Source of the DNA: Siccirubricoccus sp. G192
Lineage (GTDB): Bacteria > Pseudomonadota > Alphaproteobacteria > Acetobacterales > Acetobacteraceae
DNA length: 64,000 bases
Direction: 5' to 3'
Assembly: GCF_019084075.1 (NCBI RefSeq)
Contig: NZ_JAHREN010000001.1
Coordinates: 1,585,501-1,649,500 of the forward strand
Shown: piece after piece, positions 27,218 through 37,110 of the stretch
Numbering within the stretch: position 1 is the stretch's first letter
Layout: every line of letters begins with the position of its first letter
The notes under the pieces: generated by a model
The model's database searches: none
The model's input: only the letters and a program-made list of their open reading frames with translations
Told to the model about the DNA's origin: nothing
Translations under genes and position numbers: made by a program

Positions 27218-28468
27218 CACAGCAGGGAAAGCTGCGCCGGCCGGGCGGCGAAGCCGCTGCGGGGCCGCAGCAGGCCGCGCAGGTCGGCGCGGTCCAGCAA
27301 GCCGCCGCGCGGCCGGTGGTCGGCGGTGACGAGGAAGGGCAGCAGCTTCGGCAGCGGGAGCCGCAGCCGCGCCAGATCCTCCGCCCGGATCGCGCGGTGG
27401 CGGCGGGCCGCAAGCAGCCTCTCCACGGTCTTCACGCCGAGGCCGGGGACGCGCAGCAGCCTCTCGCGCGGGGCGCGGTTCACATCCACGGGGGAATTCC
27501 CCGCGATGCTTCAGCGCCCAGGCCAGCTTGGGGTCGATCCCGGGATCGAGCATGCCGCGCTCGCCGCCGGCCATGATCTCCGCTAGGTCGAAGCCGTAGA
27601 AGCGCAGCAGCCAATCCGCCTGGTAGAGCCGGTGCTCCCGCACTAGCGGCGGCGCGGCGGGCGGCAGCAGGCGGGAGGCATCGGGGATGGGCGAATAGGC
27701 GGAGTAGTAGACGCGCCTGAGCCGGTAGCTGCCATAGAGGTTGACGCTGGTGCCGAGCACCGCCGCGTCATCCGCTGCATCGGCGCCGACGATCATCTGG
27801 GTGGACTGGCCGGCCGGGGCGAAGCGCGGCGCGGCGGCGCGGTGCTTGCTGCGCTTCGCCTCCTCCGCCTCGGAGATGCGCTGGCGCATCCGGCCCATGG
27901 CGCGGCGAATCCCGGAGAAATCCTTCTCCGGCGCTAGGCTGCGCAGCGAGGCTTCCTGCGGCAGCTCGATATTGATCGAGAGCCGGTCGGCGAAACGCCC
28001 GGCCTCGGCCAGCAGCGCCGGGTCGGCATCGGGGATGGTCTTCAGGTGGATATAGCCGCGGAAGCCGTGCGTCTCCCGCAACTCGCGCGCCACGCCGACG
28101 ATCCGCTCCATGGTGTAGTCCGGCGAGCGGATGATGCCGGAGGAGAGGAACAGTCCCTCGATGTAGTTGCGCCGGTAGAAATCGAGCGTCAGCCCGACGA
28201 GTTCCGCCACCGTGAAGCGGGCGCGCGCCACGTTGGAGGAGGCACGGTTGATGCAATAGGCGCAGTCGAAGACGCAGGCATTGGTCAGCAGCACCTTCAG
28301 CAGCGAGATGCAGCGCCCATCCGGCGCAAAGGCATGGCAGATGCCCATGCCCTCGGTGCTGCCGAGCCCGCCCTGCCGGCTGTCCCGCGCTTCCGTGCCG
28401 GATGAGGCGCAGGAGGCGTCGTATTTCGCGGCATCGGCGAGGATCTCCAGCTTCCGGCGCAATTCCAT
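27217..28468 (-). pseudogene. Putative DNA modification/repair radical SAM protein, frameshifted as read
   Basis: Starts at ATG 28468 (MELRRKLEIL) after a GGAAGG site. The radical-SAM motif CVFDCAYC is near residue 65, and the HhH-like segment VDVNRAPRERLLRVPGLG is near the end. After GEFP the frame changes in a run of five G (27490-27494, plus strand); four would join it to the 90-residue tail ending at 27217, giving about 416 residues. Family members are nearly always beside a DUF4130/UdgX gene, as here, and are thought to act in DNA repair; the reaction is unknown. Confidence 0.82.
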
Positions 28469-28575
28469 GCCAACCTTCCATATCCTCTTGTGTTCACTAT
28501 ATGTTCTTCTCAATGCCCGGATCAAGCGGCCGCCAGCGGGGATGCACCGCCGCCATCCGGACCCATCTGCCCCTT

Positions 28576-29634
28576 GTGACCGAACCCCATATCAACCGCA
28601 TCGCCACCGCCGTGCCCGCGCACGAGGTGCATGACGCCTTCCGGCTCTTCGCCGGCCGGCAGATCACCGACCCGCGCACCCGCAGCGCCTTCGCGCGCCT
28701 GGCGGAACGCTCGCAGATCGCGCGCCGCTATTCGGTGCTTGAGCCGGAGCCGGATGCCACGGGCACCACGGATGGCTTCTACCGGCTGGGCCGCTTCCCC
28801 TCCACCGGCGCCCGCATGGCCCGCTTCGAGGCGGAGGCGCCGGCGCTGGCGGCCGCCGCCTGCGACGCGCTGGGGCTGGAGCGGGAGGGGCCGCGCATCA
28901 CCCATCTCATCCTCGCCACCTGCACCGGCTTTGCCGCCCCCGGCCTCGACCACTGGATCATCGGCCGCTACGGCCTGCCGGGCGCGACGGAGCGCACGGT
29001 GGTGGGCTTCATGGGCTGCCAGGCAGCGATCAACGCGCTGAAGCTGGCGCGCCAGGCGGTGCGGAGCGACCCCGCCGCGCGGGTCCTGGTGCTGAACCTG
29101 GAATTGTGCAGCCTGCACCTGCAACCCTCCACCGCCATCGAGCAGTTGCTCTGCTTCCTGCTCTTCGCCGATGGCTGCAGCGCCGCGCTGGTGACGGCGG
29201 AGCCGCAGGGTCTGCGGCTGGATGGCTTCCATGCCGCGCTGGTGCCGGAGGCGCGCGACCAGATCACCTGGCGGATCGGCGATGACGGTTTCGACATGAC
29301 GCTCTCCGGCTTCGTACCGCTGACCCTGGCGCGCGCCCTGCCGGGCCAGGCCGCGGCGATCCTGGGCGGCGCGACGGCCGCGGACTACGCGCTCTGGGCC
29401 GTGCATCCGGGCGGGCGCAGCGTGCTGGACGCGGTGGCGCATGGGCTGTCGCTGCCGGAGGATGCGCTCGATTCCAGCCGCGCGGTGCTGCGGGAGCATG
29501 GCAACATGTCCTCCGCCACCGTCATGTTCGTGCTGGAACGGATGCTGGCCACGGCCAGGCCGGGGCAGCGTGGCTGCGCGCTGGCCTTCGGGCCGGGGCT
29601 CTCGGCCGAGACCATGCGTTTCACGGCGGTGTAG
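28576..29634 (+). CDS. Type III polyketide synthase
   Basis: A chalcone-synthase-fold homodimeric ketosynthase of about 352 residues. The catalytic triad is complete: Cys in VGFMGCQAAINAL, His in WAVHPGGRSVLDA and Asn in REHGNMSSATVMF. It probably condenses a fatty acyl-CoA with malonyl-CoA. The GTG at 28576 gives a family-like N-terminus (TEPHINRIATAVPAHEV); in-frame ATGs at 28501 and 28513 are alternatives. It is divergent from the radical-SAM gene and heads a three-gene unit with a methyltransferase and a flavoprotein, as in bacterial alkylresorcinol/alkylquinone clusters. Confidence 0.92.
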   Translation: MTEPHINRIATAVPAHEVHDAFRLFAGRQITDPRTRSAFARLAERSQIARRYSVLEPEPDATGTTDGFYRLGRFPSTGARMARFEAEAPALAAAACDALGLEREGPRITHLILATCTGFAAPGLDHWIIGRYGLPGATERTVVGFMGCQAAINALKLARQAVRSDPAARVLVLNLELCSLHLQPSTAIEQLLCFLLFADGCSAALVTAEPQGLRLDGFHAALVPEARDQITWRIGDDGFDMTLSGFVPLTLARALPGQAAAILGGATAADYALWAVHPGGRSVLDAVAHGLSLPEDALDSSRAVLREHGNMSSATVMFVLERMLATARPGQRGCALAFGPGLSAETMRFTAV

Positions 29635-29640
29635 CGCGCC

Positions 29641-30327
29641 ATGCTCCACGCCCGCAGCAGCGCCGCGGAATGGATGGACGACGCGGCCGCGACCGAGGCC
29701 GAATTCGCCGCCGCGCTGCGCGACCTGGCGCGCATCAACCGCATGAGCCTGGCCTATCGCCCGGTGCTGCGCTGGCTGGACCGGCTGGTGGCACGGACCG
29801 GCGCCACGCGGCTCTCGGTGCTGGATGTCGGCGCCGGCGGCGGTGACATGCTGCGCGCGATTGCCCGATGGGCCGCGCAGCGCGGCGTGGTGGTGGAACT
29901 GGTGGGGCTCGACCGCAGCCCCTGGGCCGGGCGCTATGCCCTGGCCGCGGGCACCCCGGCGCGCTGGATCACCGCCGATCTCTTCGACCTTGACCCCGCC
30001 GAGCGCTTTGATGTGGTGCTGTGCAGCCTGTTCACCCACCACCTGCCGGACCCGGTGCTGGTGCGCTTCCTGCAATGGGCCGAGGCGCGGGCGCGGCTGG
30101 GCTGGCTCATCAGCGACCTGCACCGGCATCCGCTGCCCTGGGGCTTCGTCTGGGCGGCGGTGCGGGCGCTGCGCATGGACCCGATGGTGGTGCATGACAG
30201 CACCGTCTCCATCGCCCGCAGCTTCATCCGCGCGGATTGGGCGCGGCTGCTGGCGGCGGCCGGGGTGGCGGCGGAGATCCGCTGGACCTTCCCCTTCCGC
30301 TGGCTGGTCGGGAGCATCCGCGCGTGA
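29641..30327 (+). CDS. Class I SAM-dependent methyltransferase
   Basis: 228 residues. The SAM-binding motif I LDVGAGGGDML is near residue 60, the acidic end of strand 2 is LVGLDRSPWAG, and motif IV is VVLCSLFTHHL. It starts seven bases after the polyketide synthase and its stop overlaps the start region of the flavoprotein, so it most likely methylates the polyketide product (O- or C-methylation cannot be told apart). The 3' end lies in a small tandem duplication. Confidence 0.85.
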   Translation: MLHARSSAAEWMDDAAATEAEFAAALRDLARINRMSLAYRPVLRWLDRLVARTGATRLSVLDVGAGGGDMLRAIARWAAQRGVVVELVGLDRSPWAGRYALAAGTPARWITADLFDLDPAERFDVVLCSLFTHHLPDPVLVRFLQWAEARARLGWLISDLHRHPLPWGFVWAAVRALRMDPMVVHDSTVSIARSFIRADWARLLAAAGVAAEIRWTFPFRWLVGSIRA

Positions 30328-30361
30328 CTGTCGCGGAAATCCGCGCGTGACGATCGCGGTG
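30316..30361 (+). repeat. 23-bp tandem duplication at the methyltransferase stop/flavoprotein start
   Basis: Units at 30316-30338 and 30339-30361 share ATCCGCGCGTGAC and TCGCGG. The first holds the stop of the methyltransferase overlapping a GTG that opens an eight-codon mini-ORF (V-T-V-A-E-I-R-A); the second holds the GTG used by the flavoprotein. Confidence 0.85.
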
Positions 30362-31414
30362 ATCGGCGCCGGGCCGGCAGGCTGCGCGGCGGCCATCGCG
30401 CTCGCCCGCGCCGGGGCGCGGGTGCTGCTGCTGGAACGGGCGGCGGTGGCGCAGGAGAGCGTCTGCGGCGAATTCCTCGGCCCCGATGCGGCTGTCGCGC
30501 TGGCGCGGGTCGGGCTCGACCTGCCGGGCCTCGGCGCCCTGCCGCTGCACCGGCTGCGGGTCGCGGCAGGCAGGCGGGAAGCGGCGGTACGGCTGCCTTT
30601 CCCGGCCTGGGCGCTGCCGCGCCGCATCCTGGACGGCGCGCTGCGCGAGGCGGCGCGGGCGGCCGGGGCGGAGCTGCATTGCGGCACCACCGTGCTCGGC
30701 GCCGAGACCATGCCGGAGGGCTGGCGGCTGCGCAGCGCCGCGGGCGAGGTGGCGGCCCGCCGGATCATCCTCGCCACCGGCAAGCATGCGCTGCGCGGGC
30801 ATCCGCGCGAGGCCAGGCCGCGCGGCGCGCTCGGCCTCAAGCTGCATCTGCGCGGGTTGGACCTGCCGCCGGAGGTGCTGCTGCTGCCCTTCCCCGGCGG
30901 CTATGCCGGGTTGCAGCCGCTGCCCGGCGGCGGCGCCAATCTCTGTGCCGCGCTGCATGGCGAGGCGGGCGCGGCGGCGCAGGATGCCCCGGCGCTGCTG
31001 GCCCGGGTGGCGGCGGGCTCGGCGCTGGCGGCGCGGCTGCTGGCGGGGGCGCAGCCGGCCTGGGAGCGGCCCCTGGCGGTGGCCGCCGTGCCCTATGGCT
31101 TCCGCCACCGCAGCGGGGCCGGGCCGGCGGGACTCTACCGGGTGGGCGACCAGGCCGCCGTCATCCCCTCCTGCATCGGCGAGGGCGTGGCGATGGCGCT
31201 GCTCTCCGGGTTGGCGGCGGCGGTGGCGATCCTGGCGGGGCAGGAGGCCGCCGGGTTCCACGCCGCCTGGCAGCGCCGCATCGCCGCGCCGATGCGCTGG
31301 GCCGGCGCCGCGGGCGGGCTGCTGGAACGGGCGCCGCGGCTGCTGGTCGCGGCCACCGCGGTGAGCCCCGGCGCGGCGCGGCTGGTGGCGCGGCGGACCC
31401 GGCTGGCGGCCTGA
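30347..31414 (+). CDS. FAD-dependent oxidoreductase (geranylgeranyl reductase/monooxygenase type)
   Basis: About 355 residues from GTG 30347. The N-terminal FAD motif is VIGAGPAGCAAAIALARAG with the acidic LLER after strand 2, and the second FAD motif VGDQAAVIPSCIGEGVAMA is near residue 265. In phenolic-lipid clusters a flavoprotein of this class hydroxylates the resorcinol ring towards a quinone; the order PKS-methyltransferase-flavoprotein supports this here. The substrate is inferred, not shown. Confidence 0.85.
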   Translation: MTIAVIGAGPAGCAAAIALARAGARVLLLERAAVAQESVCGEFLGPDAAVALARVGLDLPGLGALPLHRLRVAAGRREAAVRLPFPAWALPRRILDGALREAARAAGAELHCGTTVLGAETMPEGWRLRSAAGEVAARRIILATGKHALRGHPREARPRGALGLKLHLRGLDLPPEVLLLPFPGGYAGLQPLPGGGANLCAALHGEAGAAAQDAPALLARVAAGSALAARLLAGAQPAWERPLAVAAVPYGFRHRSGAGPAGLYRVGDQAAVIPSCIGEGVAMALLSGLAAAVAILAGQEAAGFHAAWQRRIAAPMRWAGAAGGLLERAPRLLVAATAVSPGAARLVARRTRLAA

Positions 31415-31433
31415 AGCGGAAAACCCTTCCGTA

Positions 31434-31499
31434 TCAGTGGATGCCGGGTTGCAGCTTCGCCACCATGCGCTTTTCGTAGGAAGCGCGCCTGGCCGATCG
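31434..31499 (-). pseudogene. Remnant of the C-terminus of a TctC receptor paralogue
   Basis: Read on the minus strand, the 21 codons before a TGA at 31436 contain ARRASYEKRMVAKLQ, matching ARRAEYERMMAERLN at the end of the neighbouring TctC gene. Nothing upstream continues the match, so only the last exon-sized scrap of a lost duplicate remains, about 100 bases beyond the intact copy. Confidence 0.6.
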
Positions 31500-31602
31500 T
31501 GGACCGGGCCAGCGGCGCGCCAATGCGGCGCCCGCCAGGCCAGGTGCGGCCCGGCGGGAGAGGATGGAGGGACCCGCCACCTGTGGGCCGGGAGGTGCCC
31601 GT

Positions 31603-32605
31603 TCAATCGATGCGGAGGTTCAGCCGCTCCGCCATCATGCGTTCGTATTCGGCACGGCGGGCGATGAAGTCGCGATAGGCCGCGGTGTCGTAGTATTCGA
31701 GCGGCATGTCGAACTGCTCCCGCACCCGCGCATTGGCGGGGTCGAAGAGCGCCTCCTTCAGCGCGTCGTGCAGGATCTTCACCACGCCGGGGTCCATGCC
31801 CTTGGGGCCGGAGAGGCCATAGGGGGGAGGTCACCACCATGTCATAGCCGAGCTCGCGGAGCGTCGGCACATCCGGGAAGCGCGGCGAACGCTCCGCGGT
31901 CCAGACGCAGATCGGGCGAAGCTGCCCGCCATCCACCAGCGGCGCCCAGGCGGAACTGTCGGCCACGCTCATCACCTCGCCGGAGGCGACCGCCACCGCC
32001 GCCTCGTTGGAGGCGCGGTAGGGCACATGCACCAGCTCGATCTTCTCGCGCGCCGAGAGTTCCTCCATGGTCAGGTGGTTGGTCGTGGCGATGCCCGAGG
32101 TGGTGTAGGTGAGCCGCCCCGGATTGGCCCGCGCATAGGCGAGGTAGTCCGCCCAATTCTTGATCGGCCCGTCGCCCTTCACGCAAATGCCGAAGAGCCA
32201 GCCGGTGAGCCCGATGATATGGGTGAAGTCCTTGTTCACGTCCCAGGGCGGGTTGCGGACGATATAGGGGCGGCGGACGATCGACATGTGCATCTGGCTG
32301 ATGGTGTAGCCATCCGGCCGCGTCTGGGTGACGAGCTGCATGGCCCCCATGGTGCCGGAGGCGCCGGAGCGGTTCTCCACCACGATGTTCTGGCCGAGCT
32401 TGCGGCCGGCCAGTTCGGCCAGGGAGCGGAGCTGCGCATCGGCCGAGCCGCCGGGCGGCCAGGGCACGATCAGGCGGATCGGGCGGTCCGGGAAGCGCCC
32501 CTGGGCACGACCGAGGCCAGGCGCGGCCAGGGGCGCGGCAAGCGCCCCGGCGGCGAGGCCGAGCGCGGCGCGGCGCGGCAGGCTGGGTCGGGTGGTATCC
32601 GGCAT
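31603..32605 (-). pseudogene. Tripartite tricarboxylate transporter receptor (TctC/Bug family), frameshifted as read
   Basis: A periplasmic solute receptor. ATG 32605 follows GGGAGAG and opens a signal peptide with twin Arg (SLPRRAALGLAAGALAAPLAA). Bug-family blocks include IRLIVPWPPGGSAD, NRSGASGTMGAM and VPYRASNEAAVAVASGEV. After MVVTSP the frame changes in a six-G run (31822-31827, plus strand); five restore YGLSGPKGMDPGVVK and the end at 31603, about 333 residues. No TctA/TctB genes are near; an MHS permease is divergent instead. Confidence 0.85.
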
Positions 32606-32786
32606 CAGGCACTCTCCCTGGGTTGCGGAACGTCTGTGGTTCCGGCTGCTGGCGGCAGGATGCCGGGCGGCGGGGCGCCTGTGAAGGCGCCCCGGGCGGG
32701 CCAAGCCCGGGAGGCCGGAAGCCTCGGGGCACCGGAAGCCGGGAGCCGCGTTGCAAGGCACCGGAGGCCCCGCCCCGGAGGACATC

Positions 32787-34156
32787 ATGGCCGCTTACGC
32801 ATCCGCCGCCACAGCCGCTGCCGTGCCGCTGGACGAGGCCGCCGACCGCCGCCGCCGCATCCTGGCGATCGTCGGCGCCTCCTCGGGCAATCTGGTCGAG
32901 TGGTACGATTTCTACGTCTATGCCTTCACCGCGCTCTATTTCGCCCCGGCCTTCTTCCCCTCGGGCGACCGCACCACGCAATTGCTGAACGCCGCCGGGA
33001 TCTTCGCCGCGGGCTTCCTGGTGCGGCCGCTCGGCGGCTGGCTGTTCGGCACCCTGGCCGACCGGCGCGGGCGGCGCTTCTCCATGATCGTCTCCGTGCT
33101 GCTGATGAGCATCGGCTCGCTGGCCGTTGCGGTGCTGCCGACCCATGCCAGCATCGGCGTCGCCGCCCCGGTGCTGCTGACCGTGGCCCGGCTGGTCCAG
33201 GGGCTTTCGGTCGGCGGCGAATACGGCACCGCCGCCACCTACATGAGCGAGGTGGCGCAGCCCGGGCATCGTGGCTTCTATGCCAGCTTCCAGTACGTGA
33301 CCCTGATCGGCGGCCAATTGCTGGCGGTGCTGGTGCTGGTAGTGCTGGAGGCGCTGCTGACCACGGAGGAGATGCGCGCCTGGGGCTGGCGTATCCCCTT
33401 CGTCATCGGCGCCCTGGCCGCGGTCGTCGCCCTGTTCCTGCGCCGCAGCCTGCACGAGACGCAGAGCGCCGAGAAGGCGCACCGGCCGGAAGCGGGCTCG
33501 CTCCTCGCGCTGATCCGGCAGCATCCGCGGCCGGTGCTGCTGGTGATGGGGCTGACGGCGGGTGGGTCGCTCAGCTTCTATGTCTTCACGACCTATATGC
33601 AGAAATACCTGGTCAATACCGCGGGGATGCCGGTGCGCACCGTCAGCGCCACCATGGCGGTGGTGCTGTTCGTCTTTATGTGCCTGCAACCGGTCTTCGG
33701 CAGCATCGCCGACCATGTCGGGCGGCGGACCATGCTGCTGATCTTCGGCCTGCTCGGGGCGCTGATGACGGTGCCGCTGCTCTCCTTCCTGTCGCATGTC
33801 ACCGCGCCGGTGGAGGCCGGGCTGCTGATCCTGGCGGGGCTCGCGGTGATCTCCTGCTACACCTCGATCAGTGGGCTGGTGAAGGCGGAGCTGTTCCCGG
33901 GGGGAGGTGCGGGCGCTCGGTGTCGGCCTGCCCTATGCGGTGGCGAATGCCCTGTTCGGCGGCACGGCCGAATATGTCGGGCTCTGGTTCAAGAGCCGGG
34001 GGGATCGAGAGCGGCTTCTTCTGGTATGTCACCGGCTTCTTCATCCTGGCCCTGGTCTCCGCCTGGTTCCTGCCGGAGACCCGGATCGAGAGCCATCTGG
34101 CGCGGGAGCATGGCGGGGTGGGCGCCAGGGCAGGAGGGAGCGCGGCGCTGCCCTGA
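32787..34156 (+). pseudogene. MHS-family MFS transporter (dicarboxylate/alpha-ketoglutarate permease type), two frameshifts as read
   Basis: Twelve membrane helices. ATG 32787 follows CCGGAGGA. Signatures of the metabolite:H+ symporter family are [12 protein letters not shown] near residue 35, RPLGGWLFG near 80 and [10 protein letters not shown] near 140. Six-G runs at 33899-33904 and 33998-34003 each seem to hold one extra base. Repaired, the end reads [16 protein letters not shown], then [13 protein letters not shown], and stops at 34156, about 455 residues. It is divergent from the TctC receptor, hinting at organic-acid uptake. The substrate is unknown. Confidence 0.85.
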
Positions 34157-34332
34157 TTGGAACCGCGCCGGCTTTCCCGGCCCGGGGAGCGAGGCCGGCC
34201 GCGTGAGGCGGGCCGGGCTGCGGCCCGGAACACCGCGATCCCCTGTGGTCCGGCAGCCGGCGGGCTTGCGCTGGGCATCGGTTGGGGCCAGTTTCCGGCA
34301 CTCTTTTCGCCTCCAGGAGTTGCGGAAGCGCC

Positions 34333-35763
34333 ATGCCCGACAGCCTCGATGTGCCTCCCACCTTCGATGTCATCGTGATCGGCGCCGGGCCGGGCGGCTA
34401 TGTCTGCGCCATCCGTGCCGCGCAGCTCGGCCTGAAGGTGGCCTGCGTCGAGCGGCGGGAGACGCTGGGCGGCACCTGCCTCAATATCGGCTGCATCCCC
34501 TCCAAGGCACTGCTGCAATCCTCGGAGAATTTCGAGGAAGCCGCGCACAAGCTGGCCGATCACGGCGTGCTGCTGGATGGCGGCGTGACGCTCGACCTCG
34601 CGCGGATGCAGGCGCGCAAGGGCGAGGTCGTCTCCGCCAATGTGAAGGGCGTGGAATTCCTCTTCCGCAAGCACAAGATCACCTGGCTCAAGGGCGAGGG
34701 GCGGATCGTCGCCGCCCCTGGCCAGGGCGCGCCCGGCCAGGTCGCGGTGGGGGAGGAAACCCACACCACGCGCCATATCGTCATCGCCTCCGGCAGCGAG
34801 AGCATTCCCCTGCCAGGTGTCGAGGTGGATGAGCAGCGGATCGTCACCTCCACCGGTGGGCTGGAGCTCACGGCGGTGCCGGGGCACCTGGTGGTGATCG
34901 GCGGCGGCTATATCGGCCTCGAGCTCGGCAGCGTCTGGCGGCGGCTCGGCGCGCAGGTGACGGTGGTGGAATTCCTCGACCGCATCGTGCCGGGCATGGA
35001 TGCCGAGGTGGGGAAAGCCTTCGAACGCATCCTGACCAAGCAGGGCTTCAAGTTCCGGCTGAAGACCAAGGTGACGGGCGCCCGCGCCGGCAATGACGGC
35101 GTGACCCTGACCCTGGAGCCGGCCGCCGGCGGCCCGGCCGAGGAACTCCGCGCCGATGTGGTGCTGGTGGCGATCGGCCGCCGCCCGCTGACCGCCGGCC
35201 TCGGCCTCGATGCCGCCGGCGTGGCGCTGGATGAGCGTGGCCGGGTGCAGGTGGATGCGCATTACGCCACCAGCGTGCCGGGCATCTGGGCGATCGGCGA
35301 TGTCATCGCCGGGCCGATGCTGGCGCACAAGGCGGAGGAGGAGGGCGTCGCGGTCGCCGAACTGATCGCCGGCCAGTCGGGGCATGTGAATTACGAGGCG
35401 ATTCCGGGCGTGGTCTACACTTGGCCGGAAGTCGCTTCGGTCGGCCGCACCGAGGAGCAGTTGAAGGCCGAGGGCGTGGCGTACAAATCCGGCAAATTCC
35501 CCTTCACCGCCAATGGCCGGGCGCGGGCCATGGGCGACACGGACGGCTTCGTGAAGCTGCTGGCCGATGCGAAGACCGACCGCCTGCTGGGCGCGCATAT
35601 CATCGGCCCGGATGCCGGCACCCTGATCGCGGAACTGGTGCTGGCCATCGAATTCGGCGCCTCCGCCGAGGATGTGGCCCGCACCTCCCACGCGCATCCC
35701 TCCTTGAACGAGGCGGTGAAGGAGGCGGCGCTGGCGGTGGGCGGCAGGGCGCTGCACATCTGA
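34333..35763 (+). CDS. lpdA: Dihydrolipoamide dehydrogenase
   Basis: The E3 flavoprotein of 2-oxo acid dehydrogenase complexes, 476 residues. The FAD loop [10 protein letters not shown] is at residues 15-24, the redox disulfide [12 protein letters not shown] near 50, the NAD loop [11 protein letters not shown] near 195 and the catalytic His in [15 protein letters not shown] at the end. It stands alone here, 25 kb from sucAB, so it could serve several complexes. The 176-base gap before it holds a GC-rich hairpin (34216-34231) that may end transcription of the MHS transporter. Confidence 0.93.
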   Translation: MPDSLDVPPTFDVIVIGAGPGGYVCAIRAAQLGLKVACVERRETLGGTCLNIGCIPSKALLQSSENFEEAAHKLADHGVLLDGGVTLDLARMQARKGEVVSANVKGVEFLFRKHKITWLKGEGRIVAAPGQGAPGQVAVGEETHTTRHIVIASGSESIPLPGVEVDEQRIVTSTGGLELTAVPGHLVVIGGGYIGLELGSVWRRLGAQVTVVEFLDRIVPGMDAEVGKAFERILTKQGFKFRLKTKVTGARAGNDGVTLTLEPAAGGPAEELRADVVLVAIGRRPLTAGLGLDAAGVALDERGRVQVDAHYATSVPGIWAIGDVIAGPMLAHKAEEEGVAVAELIAGQSGHVNYEAIPGVVYTWPEVASVGRTEEQLKAEGVAYKSGKFPFTANGRARAMGDTDGFVKLLADAKTDRLLGAHIIGPDAGTLIAELVLAIEFGASAEDVARTSHAHPSLNEAVKEAALAVGGRALHI

Positions 35764-35794
35764 AGCCTTCCGCGCGAGGCGGCGCCGGGCCCGC

Positions 35795-36832
35795 ATGATC
35801 AAATACATCGGCTCCAAGCGCCTGCTGCTGCCGCGGATCCTGCGCGCCATCGGCCTGGCCGCGGCGCCGGGGGCGGTGGTGGCGGATCTCTTCTCCGGCA
35901 CCGCCCGGGTCGGCCATGCGCTGAAGGGCGCGGGCTACCGCGTGCTGGCGAACGACCACAACGCCTTCGCCCATATCCTCGCCACCTGCTACGTCCAGGC
36001 GGATGCGGAGCGCTGGGCGGAGACGGCGCGGAAGATCCTCGCCGACCTGCAACGCCTGCCCGGCCGCGCCGGCTGGTTCACCGAGACCTATTGCGTGCAG
36101 TCCCGCTTCCTGCACCCCTCCAATGGCGAGAAGGTGGAGGCGATCCGCGAGGCGATCGCCGGCATGGGCGCCGAGCCGGAGCTGGAGGCGGTGCTGCTCA
36201 CCGCGCTGCTGGAAGCCGCCGACCGGGTGGATTCCACCGCCGGTTTGCAGATGGCCTATATGAAGCGCTGGGCGGCGCGGGCGCTGAACCCGCTGACCCT
36301 CCGCCTGCCCGCCCTGCTGCCCCGCCCGGCGGCCGGTGGCTCGGCGGCCTTCTGCGGCGAGGCGGAGGCGGTGGCCGCCACGCTCGACTGCGACCTGGCC
36401 TATCTCGACCCGCCCTACAACCAGCATTCCTACCTGCGGAACTACCATGTGTGGGAGACGCTGGTGCGGTGGGATCAGCCCGAGGTCTATGGCGTGGCCT
36501 GCAAGCGCAGCGACTGCCGCACCCGCATCTCCGCCTTCAACAGCCGCCCCGGCATCGGCCCGGCGCTGGAGCGCACCATCGCGGCGTTGCGCTGCCCGAC
36601 CCTGGTCGTGTCCTTCAATGACGAGGGCTATCTCGGCCGCGCCGCGCTGGAGGCGATGCTGGCGGCGCGCGGGCATCTCCAGGTGGTCGAGATCCCGCAT
36701 GGCCGCTATGTCGGCGCCAAGATCGGCATCCACAACCCGAAGGGCGAGAAGGTCGGCACGGTGGGCCACCTGACCAATACCGAATTCCTGTTCGTCGCCA
36801 GCGACCGCAAGCTGGACCTGCGGGCCGCATGA
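35795..36832 (+). CDS. Orphan DNA adenine N6-methyltransferase (D12 class)
   Basis: 345 residues. MIKYIGSKR at the start, SAM motif ADLFSGTARVG near residue 30 and catalytic DPPYN near 207 mark a Dam-like adenine methylase. NHL-like C-terminal sequence HNPKGEKVGTVGHLTNTEFLF is typical of this group. No restriction endonuclease lies nearby, so it is an orphan, perhaps with a regulatory or phage-derived role. The target site cannot be read from sequence. The stop overlaps the next small gene (ATGA). Confidence 0.88.
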   Translation: MIKYIGSKRLLLPRILRAIGLAAAPGAVVADLFSGTARVGHALKGAGYRVLANDHNAFAHILATCYVQADAERWAETARKILADLQRLPGRAGWFTETYCVQSRFLHPSNGEKVEAIREAIAGMGAEPELEAVLLTALLEAADRVDSTAGLQMAYMKRWAARALNPLTLRLPALLPRPAAGGSAAFCGEAEAVAATLDCDLAYLDPPYNQHSYLRNYHVWETLVRWDQPEVYGVACKRSDCRTRISAFNSRPGIGPALERTIAALRCPTLVVSFNDEGYLGRAALEAMLAARGHLQVVEIPHGRYVGAKIGIHNPKGEKVGTVGHLTNTEFLFVASDRKLDLRAA

Positions 36833-37110
36833 TGCCCTGCAACCCGTCCTGGACCCGCAAATGCGCGGGCTTCACGCTGCTGTTCCTCGGCCTGCTCGGC
36901 ACCGTGCTGCCGGTGCTGCAGGGCGTGCTGTTCCTGGCGCTCGGCCTCTTCGTGCTGCGCGACCAGTATTCCTGGGCACGGCGCGGCATGGACCGCCTGC
37001 GGGGCCGCTGGCCGCGCCAGGTGGAAGGGGTGGAGGCGCTGGAGGCGCGGATGGTGCTCTGGGGCCAGCGGCAATCGGAGCGGCTGCGGCGGCGCCTGCC
37101 CCGGCGCTGA
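36829..37110 (+). CDS. Small membrane protein, PGPGW-like
   Basis: 93 residues with one long or two short membrane helices (FTLLFLGLLGTVLPVLQGVLF, continuing LALGLFVL) followed by a very basic tail (RRGMDRLRGRWPR, RLRRRLPRR). The layout resembles PGPGW putative transmembrane proteins, though the PGPGW turn is not conserved. It is coupled to the DNA methylase by an ATGA overlap. Function unknown. Its last codons enter a short tandem repeat. Confidence 0.65.
   Translation: MMPCNPSWTRKCAGFTLLFLGLLGTVLPVLQGVLFLALGLFVLRDQYSWARRGMDRLRGRWPRQVEGVEALEARMVLWGQRQSERLRRRLPRR

Noticed and set aside
27485..27500. GGGGAATTCCCC palindrome as an operator
   Set aside because: It lies inside the radical-SAM coding sequence and includes the suspected extra base.
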